Positions 45,732 to 56,033 of a DNA stretch of 64,000 nucleotides are shown here, in pieces (within the stretch, counting starts at the first letter, position 1; every line of letters starts with the position of its first letter). The position numbers and the translations under genes were made by a program. Where the stretch lies: NCBI GenBank assembly GCA_007713595.1, contig VMRY01000040.1, positions 1 through 64,000 on the forward strand. Direction: 5' to 3'. The notes under the pieces were generated by a model, which was not told the DNA's origin, searched no databases, and was given only the letters and a program-made list of their open reading frames with translations. This DNA is from Sedimenticola thiotaurini. Lineage in GTDB: Bacteria; Pseudomonadota; Gammaproteobacteria; Chromatiales; Chromatiaceae.

Positions 45732-45994
45732 GGGTTCTCCTTCTGTCGCGCCCTAGTGGAAATCGATTGCACAAATCAATCATTAGCCAATAGTTCTAAT
45801 TAGGTAGCGGCCGTATCTACAAAATGCCGTTTAACTGATGGTGGGGGTTTGTCAGAAAGAATTCAAGCCGTAAGGCAGGGAGGTTTACAAGGTTTTATCA
45901 CTGGACGCAAAAATGCAGCGCAGTTTCATAGGGTTATGATAATGGCTGATGGTCGCCCTATTGCAAACAATTGAAAACTATTGCAGCACAAATT

Positions 45995-46026
45995 AAAAAC
46001 CCGCAAGCCGGTAAATGGCCTGCGGG
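45995..46026 (-). terminator. terminator downstream of clpX
   Basis: CCCGCAaGCC-ggtaaat-GGCcTGCGGG with adjacent A-tract on + (T-tract on minus transcript). Confidence 0.8.
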
Positions 46027-46079
46027 TAAGATTTTGCATATATCATTTGAGCAATGCTGTTTCTGCCAGCTCAGTGAAG

Positions 46080-47351
46080 TCAGTCAGCTGCAACCCGCTT
46101 TTTCTCTCCACCCTCATAGATGATGTAGGGAGAATTTTCACCAGTGATGACTGACTCGTCCACCACAACCTTGGATACGTTTTCCTGTGATGGCAGATCA
46201 TACATGGTATCCAGCAGGACCTGCTCCATTATGGTCCGAAGTCCACGTGCGCCTGTTTTTCTCTCCATCGCCTTGCGTGCTATCGCAGACAGAGCATCAG
46301 GCCGGAACTCCAGTTCACAATCTTCCATCTCAAACAGACGATGATACTGCTTCACCAGCGCATTTTTTGGCTCAGTCAGAATCCGAACCAAAGCTACTTC
46401 ATCCAGCTCTTCCAAGGTAGCCACTACTGGCAGACGTCCCACAAACTCAGGAATCAGTCCATAGTGAATCAGATCCTCGGGCTCAACACTGGTCAACACC
46501 TCACCAAGTCCGCGAGACTCATCCTTGCTGTGCACCTCTGCAGAGAAGCCAATCCCGCCCTTCTCTGATCGGTTTCTGATCACTTTATCCAGACCAGCGA
46601 AGGCCCCGCCCACTACAAACAGGATATTGGAGGTATCGACCTGCAAAAACTCCTGTTGGGGATGCTTACGGCCACCCTGTGGAGGGACAGAGGCCACGGT
46701 TCCTTCGATCAGCTTCAATAACGCCTGCTGAACGCCTTCACCGGAGACATCACGGGTGATGGAGGGATTATCAGACTTACGGGAAATCTTGTCGATCTCA
46801 TCGATATAAACAATACCCGTCTGGGCCTTCTCCACGTCGTAATCGCATTTCTGTAGCAGCTTCTGGATGATATTCTCGACATCTTCACCCACGTAGCCCG
46901 CTTCCGTTAATGTTGTAGCATCGGCAATAGTGAATGGCACATTGAGTGTGCGTGCCAATGTCTCTGCCAGCAGGGTCTTACCAGAGCCGGTCGGGCCGAT
47001 CAGCAAAATATTGCTCTTGGCGATCTCAATGTCATCTTTATTCTTACTGGTATCCAGTCGCTTGTAGTGATTGTACACAGCAACCGACAGTACTTTTTTC
47101 GCACGTGCCTGGCCTATTACATACTGATCCAGTAAGGCACTCAGCTCATGAGGATTGGGTAGTTTTCCTGACGTCTCTACACTACCTTCCTGCATCTCTT
47201 CGCGAATAATGTCATTGCATAGCTCGACACATTCATCGCAGATGAACACAGAAGGACCCGCGATGAGCTTACGAACTTCATGCTGGCTCTTTCCGCAGAA
47301 CGAGCAATACAGCAACTTGCCGTCATCACCTCTTGTCTTGTCATCACCCAT
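46080..47351 (-). CDS. clpX: ATP-dependent Clp protease ATP-binding subunit ClpX
   Basis: Zinc finger '[36 protein letters not shown]'; '[18 protein letters not shown]'. Confidence 0.98.
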   Translation of the reverse strand: MGDDKTRGDDGKLLYCSFCGKSQHEVRKLIAGPSVFICDECVELCNDIIREEMQEGSVETSGKLPNPHELSALLDQYVIGQARAKKVLSVAVYNHYKRLDTSKNKDDIEIAKSNILLIGPTGSGKTLLAETLARTLNVPFTIADATTLTEAGYVGEDVENIIQKLLQKCDYDVEKAQTGIVYIDEIDKISRKSDNPSITRDVSGEGVQQALLKLIEGTVASVPPQGGRKHPQQEFLQVDTSNILFVVGGAFAGLDKVIRNRSEKGGIGFSAEVHSKDESRGLGEVLTSVEPEDLIHYGLIPEFVGRLPVVATLEELDEVALVRILTEPKNALVKQYHRLFEMEDCELEFRPDALSAIARKAMERKTGARGLRTIMEQVLLDTMYDLPSQENVSKVVVDESVITGENSPYIIYEGGEKKRVAAD

Positions 47352-47519
47352 GCAGCCTTCCTCTCGATGTACCTGTCAACCTCTGTTCCTAGTTTTCTAG
47401 GTATAAGGCCGATCTCACTTCAATACAACCCCCAGCGCACATTAATAATAGATTAATGACTCTGGAACTTCGTGACATTCAATAAAAATAATCTTTAATA
47501 TTAAAGAGTTAAGATTATT

Positions 47520-48161
47520 TTATTGAGCATCGACCTCAGGCCGACGGCTCAACACCTGATCGATCAATCCATAGGCGACAGCATCATCACCACTCATAAA
47601 ATTGTCCCGGTCAGTATCCTTGCTAATAGCCTCAAGTGACTGCCCGGTATGGGTCGCCATAATCGAATTTAAGCGATCACGGAGCAATAGGATCTCTTTT
47701 GTGTGAATCTCTATGTCAGTTGCCTGCCCCTGAAAACCACCTAACGGCTGGTGAATCATCATCCGCGAGTTCGGCAGGCAATAGCGCTTTCCTTTTTCAC
47801 CACCAGCCAGCAGCAGGGCACCCATACTGGCAGCCTGCCCAATGCACATGGTGCTGATATGGGGCTTGATAAACTGCATGGTGTCGTAAATGGCCAAGCC
47901 GGCCGATACTGAACCACCAGGAGAGTTGATATAGACATGGATATCCTTATCCGGATTTTCTGATTCAAGAAAGAGCAGCTGGGCCACAATCAGATTGGCC
48001 ATATGATCTTCCACCTGACCGACCAAGAAGATAACGCGCTCCTTGAGCAGACGGGAGTAGATATCATAGGATCGCTCTCCCCTGGCGGTCTGTTCGACCA
48101 CCATTGGGATAAGCCCCAGATTTTGTGCATCTAATCCACCCATATTTCTTATATCGGTCAT
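47520..48161 (-). CDS. clpP: ATP-dependent Clp protease proteolytic subunit
   Basis: '[50 protein letters not shown]'. Confidence 0.98.
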   Translation of the reverse strand: MTDIRNMGGLDAQNLGLIPMVVEQTARGERSYDIYSRLLKERVIFLVGQVEDHMANLIVAQLLFLESENPDKDIHVYINSPGGSVSAGLAIYDTMQFIKPHISTMCIGQAASMGALLLAGGEKGKRYCLPNSRMMIHQPLGGFQGQATDIEIHTKEILLLRDRLNSIMATHTGQSLEAISKDTDRDNFMSGDDAVAYGLIDQVLSRRPEVDAQ

Positions 48162-48186
48162 TCTGAATAAATCCTTTAGTTTTAGC

Positions 48187-49515
48187 TTATTCGTCAGCAG
48201 CAGCTTCGATATCTTTAGGCTCTGGATTCATGATCGCATCAAAACCAGTCTCGCTATCTTCAACCTTGACCTGATCCAGAACCCAATCGACCACCTGATC
48301 TTCAAGAACCAGATTCTGGATCCCGGCAAGTTGCTCTCTGTTATTGTAGTAGTAATCAATAACCTGCTGTGGATCTTCATATGTTTGAGCAAACTGCTCA
48401 ATCTTTTCACGTACCCGATCTTCATTCAGCTCGATGTTGTTGCTACTCAACACCTCAGCGATGATCAGACCGAGGCTGACCCGTTTCTTCGCCTGGTCTT
48501 CAAACAGCTCAACTGGCAGATTGATATTGCTACCCTGTCCGCCCTGTGCCAAATTGGCCTTGGTCTGTTCCATCAGGACCTGAGCTTCACGCTTGACCAG
48601 CGCCTTGGGCACATCCAGAGGATTGACTTCGAGCAGCACATCCATAACCCGCTCTTTAACCAGACCACGTATCTTGTCTTGAAGTTCGCGAGTCATGTTG
48701 CCACGAATCTCTTTATAGAACCCCTCAATGCCATCTTCGGTTACGCCGAAGGCCTTGATGAACTCATCATTGACCTCGGGCAGTACCGCCTCAGAGACCT
48801 TGGTCACTTCAATCTCAAAGGTAGCGGGCTTACCGGCCAGGCGCTCTGCGTGATAGCTCTCAGGGAATGTGAGCTCAAGAGTGCGGTTCTCACCAGCCTT
48901 GGCACCAACAAGCCCCTCTTCAAAGCCCTCAATCATCCCTTTAGAACCCAGTTCAAGCGGCACGCCATCAGCAGAACCCCCGTCAAACGCCTCACCATCG
49001 ATGAAGCCTTTGAAGTTGATGGTAATCTGATCGCCGTTCTGGGCCTCTCTGTCAACCTCATTCCAGGTGGTACGCTGCTTGCGCAGTTTTTCCACCATCT
49101 CAGCCATATCCTCGTCGGTCACTTCCGCAACCGGACGCGTGACAACTGCATCGCTTAGGGAGTTGAGCTTAACCTCTGGCATAACCTCAAAAACGGCTAC
49201 ATAGGCCATTCCTGCATCAGCATCTTTCTCAACCGGCTCAATAGAGGGTTCGCCAGCAGGATTCAGCTTTTCCTGCATCAAGGCCTCAAAATAGCTGGAC
49301 TGCACCAAGTCGCCAAATACCTCTTGTTTGGCACCATGGCTAAAACGCTTGCGTACTACTGACAGAGGGACTTTACCTGGGCGGAAACCGTCCAACTTGA
49401 CAGTCCGCGCGATATCTTTCAGTCGTTTTTCCACCGCTTCATTCACTTTTTCAGCGGGGATTTCAACTGTCATGCGACGCTCAAGCCCTTCACTCGATTC
49501 AATCGAAACTTGCAT
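48187..49515 (-). CDS. tig: trigger factor
   Basis: '[50 protein letters not shown]'; start at 49515 preferred. Confidence 0.97.
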   Translation of the reverse strand: MQVSIESSEGLERRMTVEIPAEKVNEAVEKRLKDIARTVKLDGFRPGKVPLSVVRKRFSHGAKQEVFGDLVQSSYFEALMQEKLNPAGEPSIEPVEKDADAGMAYVAVFEVMPEVKLNSLSDAVVTRPVAEVTDEDMAEMVEKLRKQRTTWNEVDREAQNGDQITINFKGFIDGEAFDGGSADGVPLELGSKGMIEGFEEGLVGAKAGENRTLELTFPESYHAERLAGKPATFEIEVTKVSEAVLPEVNDEFIKAFGVTEDGIEGFYKEIRGNMTRELQDKIRGLVKERVMDVLLEVNPLDVPKALVKREAQVLMEQTKANLAQGGQGSNINLPVELFEDQAKKRVSLGLIIAEVLSSNNIELNEDRVREKIEQFAQTYEDPQQVIDYYYNNREQLAGIQNLVLEDQVVDWVLDQVKVEDSETGFDAIMNPEPKDIEAAADE

Positions 49516-49886
49516 GCAAACCTCTTCTGGCAGCAATCACTGCCATTCCTCTGTCTTTAATAGAAAGAGGCAACCACTCAAGGCAGTTGCCGAAACTTAG
49601 CCCGATAACAGGGCATTGTACCTAGTTTGCAGACCATTATAGGCCCGCCAATCTGTGCGTAGTGAGCTCCGCTCAGCCGATTACTGGATCGGCTTTAACC
49701 GGACAATCAGCCACACTACCATCTGCAAATAAGCCGGCTATTGTACCTAAAAACAACCTTTATTAAAGCGCATTGTTTGCTATCCCCCACTTCCAGCCAT
49801 GTTCCAAGCAGGGTTATTGGTGCGAATCGTAAAGAATCTATTGGATATGAAGCCCGGTATGGGGAACGCAACAACTTTTCGAAGAC

Positions 49887-49909
49887 GCAATCGTTAAGAG
49901 AACGATTGC
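49887..49909 (-). terminator. hairpin immediately downstream of tRNA-Leu
   Basis: Perfect 9 bp stem GCAATCGTT-aagag-AACGATTGC; weak T-tract. Confidence 0.5.
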
Positions 49910-49918
49910 ATGAAAGAG

Positions 49919-50003
<85 letters not shown>

Positions 50004-50214
50004 ATAATGGTTAATTATAGTGAGGCCATCGCGGGACGGTCAATTGACCATACGCACCTGAAACCACAGAGAGAACAGCTAGCGCCTGTTCTGCTCATCA
50101 ACCCTTGCGTAAGCAGCTGCGCATTATACCGATAGCCGATTACATGTCTAACCCAATTTTACACTGGCCAGAAATATCGCTCTCTTTCTTGAAGCGCGCA
50201 GACTATTGCGCCGT

Positions 50215-51783
50215 TTATTCACTGCCCCGGCTATCGATCCCACGCTCCAATTCGCCACTTTTACGCAATTCACGTTTGAGTATCTTGCCCGCTGCATTCT
50301 TGGGCAACGCGGTGGTCAGGAGAACTTTTCGCGGAACTTCATGACGACCAAGATTCTCCCGACAGAAGGTTCTTACATCGGCTGCAGAGATAGATTCACC
50401 CTCTTTCAAGACCACATACGCCACAGGAACCTCACCATGCAGATCACTCGGCTCACCGACTACAGCTGCCTCCAGTATGGCGGGATGGGTGTAGAGCAGC
50501 TCTTCCAGCATCCGTGGATAGACATTCATGCCGTTCACAATAATCATGTCCTTTTTGCGATCAACAATATAGATGTAGCCGTCACCGTCCTTGTAGCCCA
50601 GATCACCGGTTCGAACCCACTCCCCGAAAAAACTCTCGGCGGTTGCCTCTGGCAATTTCCAGTACCCTTTCATGACATTGGGCCCTCGAACACAGATCTC
50701 ACCGATCTTATCGATACCCAGTTGCGCCCCTTCATCATCGTAGATCTCCATATCTACATTAGGGATAGGCAGCCCGACCGATGCGGGCTTTCTGATCCCA
50801 TCAATGGGGTTCACACAGGTCACTGGAGAACATTCCGTAGGGCCATCACCCTCACATATAGGCACGCCGTAACGGGCCTCAAACTGCTGCATGATCGCCG
50901 CTGGCATCGCCGCCCCACCAGAAACACAATAGCGGATCGTTGCCCAACGTTTTAAGTGCTCATCTGGCAGGCGCAACAGAACGTTATACATACTTGGAAC
51001 ACCAAGGAAGACGGTCGCACCAACTGACGCAATCACCTCAGAGACGGCTACTGGATCAAACTTGGGGAGCGGGGCGAAACTGACCCCATGCAAAAGCGGG
51101 GTCAGTGTTCCAACGGTTGCGGCAAAGGAGTGGAACATTGGCAGCACTACCAAAAGCCTGTCCTCACCCGGCTTGAGCTGTAACGCAGCCAGTACACTGG
51201 TCGTATTGGAGACCAGATTACTGTGGGTGAGCATCGCCCCTTTCGGATAGCCAGTAGTGCCCGAAGTGTAGAGAATCGCCGCCAGATCATTCAAGGTATC
51301 AAATTCTGGTTTTGGAAGAGGCGCTGAACTTTGCATGAAATCAGCAAAAAGCAGATCATCACCGCTGGAGCGTGACTCCCCAATGCAGACCGCAAATCGG
51401 AGATCCGGCAACTCACTGCGAAAAGCCGTGACGCCCTCCTCCATCAGCTGATGATATATCAGACCACTGACCCCGGCATCTTTCAGAACATAGGCGATCT
51501 CCCGTGGCTTGAGCAGCAGGTTAACAGGTACAACCACTGCACCCGCTTTCACAATGCCGGCATAGGCGTAGGCAAATTCAGCCGCATTAATACAGTAGAG
51601 GGCTATCCGATCACCCTTGGTGACACCCTGTTCTGCCAGCGCGGCCGCAACGGCATCAGAGCGGGCATTAACCTCTGCAAATGTAATGACGTTATCGGCA
51701 AATAGAATTGCTGGCTGTTCACTAAATTGCTGCGCGGTGTTGCGCATCATTTCCGGGATTGAAACTGTTGCTGAAAAGGTCAT
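50215..51783 (-). CDS. AMP-binding long-chain acyl-CoA ligase
   Basis: 'AAILYTSGTTGYPKGAMLTHSNLVSN', 'GYKDGDGYIYIVDRKKDMIIVNGMNVYPRMLEE'; start at 51783 preferred. Confidence 0.9.
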   Translation of the reverse strand: MTFSATVSIPEMMRNTAQQFSEQPAILFADNVITFAEVNARSDAVAAALAEQGVTKGDRIALYCINAAEFAYAYAGIVKAGAVVVPVNLLLKPREIAYVLKDAGVSGLIYHQLMEEGVTAFRSELPDLRFAVCIGESRSSGDDLLFADFMQSSAPLPKPEFDTLNDLAAILYTSGTTGYPKGAMLTHSNLVSNTTSVLAALQLKPGEDRLLVVLPMFHSFAATVGTLTPLLHGVSFAPLPKFDPVAVSEVIASVGATVFLGVPSMYNVLLRLPDEHLKRWATIRYCVSGGAAMPAAIMQQFEARYGVPICEGDGPTECSPVTCVNPIDGIRKPASVGLPIPNVDMEIYDDEGAQLGIDKIGEICVRGPNVMKGYWKLPEATAESFFGEWVRTGDLGYKDGDGYIYIVDRKKDMIIVNGMNVYPRMLEELLYTHPAILEAAVVGEPSDLHGEVPVAYVVLKEGESISAADVRTFCRENLGRHEVPRKVLLTTALPKNAAGKILKRELRKSGELERGIDSRGSE

Positions 51784-51905
51784 AGTCACGCTGCCTGCAG
51801 AAAAGAGATAGGGCAGGATAAAACCAGACTTCGAAGGATGCAATGGAACAGGCCACCCGGAGAGATCACAACCCCGGGCAGCCATGCCATAGATACACGG
51901 GTGTA

Positions 51906-53291
51906 TCAGATCACTTTTGAGAAATTCTTCTGTTGCACACCCGCCGAGAGGTAACGATCAAATGCCATGCAGACATTGCGGATCAGCAGTCGTCCCCGCG
52001 GTAACACGCGAATGCCCGCCGCATCTATCTCCAACAAGCCATCCGTCGCCATGCTCGGCAAACGGGTCAGTTCATCTGCAAAATAGTCCGCGAAACGGAT
52101 ACCCCAGGTTTGTTCTATCGCCGCAAAATCGAGTACAAAGTTGCAGATTAGACGGGTTATTACATCACGTCGAATCAGATCATCTTTTGTCAGCTCGATA
52201 CCCCGGAAGACTGCCAACTTGTCATTGTCGATAGCCGCGTAATACTCATCAAGCCCACGCTGATTCTGGCTGTAGGTGTTACCAACCATACCAATGGAGG
52301 TCACACCCATAGCAACCAGATCACAATCCGAGTGCGTGGAGTAACCCTGGAAGTTCCTATAGAGCGTCCCTTCCCGCTGCGCGATAGCCAGTTCGTCATC
52401 CGGCCGGGCAAAGTGATCCATACCAATATAGACATAGCCCGCCTTGGTCAGATGCTCACCAGTCATCTGGAGAATATCCAGCTTGACCTGGGCCGCCGGC
52501 AGATCGGTCTCATTAATGCGTCGCTGCGGCTTGAACAGCTCTGGCAGATGGGCGTAATTGAATACGGAGAGTCGATCTGGTCCAACCTCAATGACCCGAT
52601 CAAGGGTTTTGGTAAAGCTCTCTACCGTCTGAAACGGCAGACCATAGATCAAATCGATACTGACCGAGCGGAAGCCATTATCGCGCGCTGCCTCCAGGAC
52701 TGTCATGGTCTCTGCTTCGGACTGGATACGATTAACTGCTTTCTGAACCCGATCATCCAGATCCTGCACACCGAGACTCAATCGATTAAAGCCCACCTCG
52801 CGCAACGTCTTGATGGTCTCAGCCGTTGCTTCCCGTGGATCAATCTCAATTGAATACTCGCCTTTGTCATCCTCCGCCAGGGTGAAATGTTCACCCGTAA
52901 CCCGCATCAGGTCCTGCATCTCTTTATGGCTGATGAAAGTAGGCGTTCCACCACCCCAGTGCAGCTGTTCAACTACCCGATGCTTGTCAAACAGAGCACC
53001 CTGCATGGCGATCTCTTTATGCACGCGATCCAGATAGTCCGCCGCCATACTGCGATCTTTGGTGGCGATCTTGTTACATGCGCAGTAAAAACAGATGGTG
53101 TCGCAAAAGGGAATATGAAAATAGAGTGACAGCGGACCACCCGATTCATTGGTCGCCTCCGCCGCCTGCCGATACTCCGTTTCACCGAATGCCTCATGAA
53201 ACTGCGGCGCGGTTGGATAAGAGGTGTATCTTGGACCCGAATAGTCATATTTGTTAATCAGGTCGAGATCAAAAACCAGTGATTGATCCAT
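51906..53291 (-). CDS. hemN: oxygen-independent coproporphyrinogen III oxidase
   Basis: 'YTSYPTAPQFHEAFGETEYRQA', radical SAM motif 'LYFHIPFCDTICFYCACNK'. Confidence 0.95.
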   Translation of the reverse strand: MDQSLVFDLDLINKYDYSGPRYTSYPTAPQFHEAFGETEYRQAAEATNESGGPLSLYFHIPFCDTICFYCACNKIATKDRSMAADYLDRVHKEIAMQGALFDKHRVVEQLHWGGGTPTFISHKEMQDLMRVTGEHFTLAEDDKGEYSIEIDPREATAETIKTLREVGFNRLSLGVQDLDDRVQKAVNRIQSEAETMTVLEAARDNGFRSVSIDLIYGLPFQTVESFTKTLDRVIEVGPDRLSVFNYAHLPELFKPQRRINETDLPAAQVKLDILQMTGEHLTKAGYVYIGMDHFARPDDELAIAQREGTLYRNFQGYSTHSDCDLVAMGVTSIGMVGNTYSQNQRGLDEYYAAIDNDKLAVFRGIELTKDDLIRRDVITRLICNFVLDFAAIEQTWGIRFADYFADELTRLPSMATDGLLEIDAAGIRVLPRGRLLIRNVCMAFDRYLSAGVQQKNFSKVI

Positions 53292-53293
53292 AA

Positions 53294-53611
53294 TTAATCC
53301 TCACCCACATCAAGACCACGACGATGGGTTTCATTGATTTGCTGCAGTAGGGTATGAAAGGGAATTTCATCACCATGACGATTGGCCACCTCCATAAACG
53401 GCAGATCCTCGCGATCAAAAGCGTAGGTGCCGTTGCACATGGCATCATAGAGTTGACCAATACCCCGTTCCAGTGGCTCCAGGTAAGCTGGAAAAGTGGC
53501 CATCTCTTCCATCTCATAGAGCAGGCACTCTTTCAAATCACCCACTTCAAACTGGGCCTGCTTCACCCACTCCGCATACTCTTGCGCGGTTCTTGCACGT
53601 TGGACTGCCAT
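53294..53611 (-). CDS. conserved hypothetical protein
   Basis: 105 aa ORF tightly packed between prmB and hemN on the same strand; no domain recognised. Confidence 0.7.
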   Translation of the reverse strand: MAVQRARTAQEYAEWVKQAQFEVGDLKECLLYEMEEMATFPAYLEPLERGIGQLYDAMCNGTYAFDREDLPFMEVANRHGDEIPFHTLLQQINETHRRGLDVGED

Positions 53612-53619
53612 ATTAACGC

Positions 53620-54534
53620 CTATGCCTCATCAAAAATATCTTGGTACTCGGTCAGCTGCTCTGCCGTAAGCAGAAAAACCCCATGACCGCCGCGTTCAAA
53701 TTCAAGCCAGAGGAACGGCACCTCTGGAAACCGCTCACATAGGGCATATTCACTATTCCCGACCTCAACCACCAGTATGCCATCAGGCTCAAGGTAATCG
53801 GATGCCTCACGCAGAATACGACAGACGATATCCAACCCATCTGCCCCTGCCTCTAGACCGAGCGAGGGTTCCTGGTGGTATTCATCCGGCAGTGTGGCCA
53901 TCTCATCAAAGCTGACATAGGGGGGATTACTGACGATGATGTCGTAATGTCGCCCATGTAATCCATTGAACAGATCCGACCGAATCGCCTCAACCCGACC
54001 CTCAAGATCATGGCGTTCAACATTGATTGCCGCCACCTCCAGTGCTTCTGGCGAGATATCCACGGCATCGATATCTGCCTCATCAAAGGCGTAGGCACAG
54101 CCAATCGCAATACAGCCACTGCCGGTGCAGAGATCCAGCACCCGCGTGACTGTCTCGGGTTGAATCCAGGGCTCAAATTGCGACTCGATCAACTCCGCTA
54201 TCGGCGAACGTGGCACCAGCACCTGATCGTTTACAAAAAAGTCCAAACCGGCAAAGGTGGCCTGATGGGTCAGGTAGGCCGCCGGCACCCGCCGCACTAT
54301 GCGCTCCTGGAAGAGATCAAATATCCGTTCTTTCTCCTCCGGAGTCAGACGGCCATCCAGATAGACGGGAGGCAAATCAGAAGGTAAATAGAGCGCAAAC
54401 AGCACTAAACTGAGCGCTTCATCGAAGGGGTTATCTGTGCCATGGCCGTAAAAAAGACCCGATTCACTGAAACGGCTGGCGCCCCAACGGATAAAGTCCC
54501 TCAAGGTATGCAGGTTTTGTATTGCTTCTGTCAT
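53620..54534 (-). CDS. prmB: 50S ribosomal protein L3 N5-glutamine methyltransferase
   Basis: 'VTRVLDLCTGSGCIAIGCAYAF', 'DIIVSNPPYVSFDEMATLPDEYHQEPSLGLEAGADGLDIV'; start at 54534 preferred. Confidence 0.95.
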   Translation of the reverse strand: MTEAIQNLHTLRDFIRWGASRFSESGLFYGHGTDNPFDEALSLVLFALYLPSDLPPVYLDGRLTPEEKERIFDLFQERIVRRVPAAYLTHQATFAGLDFFVNDQVLVPRSPIAELIESQFEPWIQPETVTRVLDLCTGSGCIAIGCAYAFDEADIDAVDISPEALEVAAINVERHDLEGRVEAIRSDLFNGLHGRHYDIIVSNPPYVSFDEMATLPDEYHQEPSLGLEAGADGLDIVCRILREASDYLEPDGILVVEVGNSEYALCERFPEVPFLWLEFERGGHGVFLLTAEQLTEYQDIFDEA

Positions 54535-54710
54535 CGGTTTGAGCCAGCAGGGTAAGATCACGAATAATAGCTCATTTAGCGCCACAGCTAAACTCGTCTG
54601 CAGTATTATCCGAGCCAGACAATTAAAGGGAATTAGCCGACTGCCGATATGAATTATGCTTATTTTCGTTGTGAAACAGCCAGAACAGAATCACTGATAT
54701 TACAGACGCC

Positions 54711-55949
54711 GTGCCAATTGAAACCTCCCAAATCAGCCAACTGCTCCCACTGCGGGGATTACCAGAACCCGTTCTGAGCTACATCAAACAGCTGGCCTGG
54801 ATCGAACAAGCCAATCCGGGCGATGACCTCTATGCCCCTGACGCGACAAGGGATAGCGCTTACCTACTCAAGGGTGAAGTGTCACTGCAGCATGTAAACG
54901 GCAGTATAAGAACCATCAAGGCGGGCTCAATCGAGGCCAATATACCATTGATTGCTCCCCGGCCTTCAGAGGCTATCCATGCGCTATGCAGCGGTGATGT
55001 CGAGCTGCTTTGCCTGCCCCGAGACCTGGTTGCCAGCATCTATAGCAGCTGGTGGGAATCAAATCAGGCTGTCAAAACTGGCATAGAGCTGAAAGAAGAT
55101 AATCTGGAAGACCAGATCTACATGAGCTTCTATCAGAAAATAAAGTCAGGTGACTATGAACTGCCCAGCATGCCGGATATCGCCGTAAAGATTAGCAAGG
55201 CAGTAGAAAACAGCAACAGCAGCAGTGCTGACCTGGCTCGAATTATCACTGCTGATCCACCTCTGGCAGCGCGATTGATCAGAACCGCCAATAGCCCTGC
55301 TTTTGGTGGTGAAAAGAGCATTACCGATTGTCGTGATGCCGTCACCCGACTCGGCTATGGGAACACACGAAATCTGGTTACCAGTTTTGTCTTGAAAAAC
55401 CTCTTTAAAACAGACGCTATTCTCATTCAGAAACGGATGAAACAGCTCTGGAACCACAGTCGACGGGTAGCCGCTATATCTCACGTGTTGGCCTCCATGT
55501 CCCCTGGACTGATCTCTGACCGGGCTATTCTAACGGGACTGATACACGACATTGGTGCAATCCCCATACTGGTAGCTGCAGCAGAGTATCCGGAATTAAT
55601 CGATAATCCAATGAAGCTGGACAATCTGGTTAACTCACTGAAGGGGGAAGTAGGTGCGCTGATTCTTAGCAATTGGGGCTTCCCTCAGAGTGATATTGAG
55701 GCAACCTTGCACTGTGATGAGTGGTTTCGATTCAACGATCAACCAGCGGATTACACGGATCTGGTGATAGTCGCCCAACTGTTTTCCTATGTAGGGACAC
55801 AAGAGATGCGTAATCTACCAGCACCGGATCTTTCACCTGCCTTTCATAAGATCGCTGGCGGCAAGCTCAATCCGCTGACCTCTATAGCTATCATCAATGA
55901 AGCAGAGAAAGAGATAAACGCCATAGAAGAGCTGCTGGAAGGAAACTGA
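54711..55949 (+). CDS. HDOD domain protein with N-terminal cyclic-nucleotide-binding-like region
   Basis: 'YELPSMPDIAVKISKAVENSNSSSADLARIITADPPLAARLIRTANSPAFGG' (HDOD); N-terminal cupin-like segment. Confidence 0.85.
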   Translation: MPIETSQISQLLPLRGLPEPVLSYIKQLAWIEQANPGDDLYAPDATRDSAYLLKGEVSLQHVNGSIRTIKAGSIEANIPLIAPRPSEAIHALCSGDVELLCLPRDLVASIYSSWWESNQAVKTGIELKEDNLEDQIYMSFYQKIKSGDYELPSMPDIAVKISKAVENSNSSSADLARIITADPPLAARLIRTANSPAFGGEKSITDCRDAVTRLGYGNTRNLVTSFVLKNLFKTDAILIQKRMKQLWNHSRRVAAISHVLASMSPGLISDRAILTGLIHDIGAIPILVAAAEYPELIDNPMKLDNLVNSLKGEVGALILSNWGFPQSDIEATLHCDEWFRFNDQPADYTDLVIVAQLFSYVGTQEMRNLPAPDLSPAFHKIAGGKLNPLTSIAIINEAEKEINAIEELLEGN

Positions 55950-56033
55950 GCCTCATCGAGCTTTCAATAGCCGAGCCCCTTCTGTAATCTGTATTCTGCT
56001 GTTTAATCCTGCAGATCAGATCAGTATGGCACC

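Noticed and set aside
48331-49158. 275 aa + strand ORF opposite tig
   Set aside because: Entirely antisense to trigger factor; no recognisable domain.
50206-50955. 249 aa + strand ORF opposite the acyl-CoA ligase
   Set aside because: Antisense to a well-supported AMP-binding enzyme.
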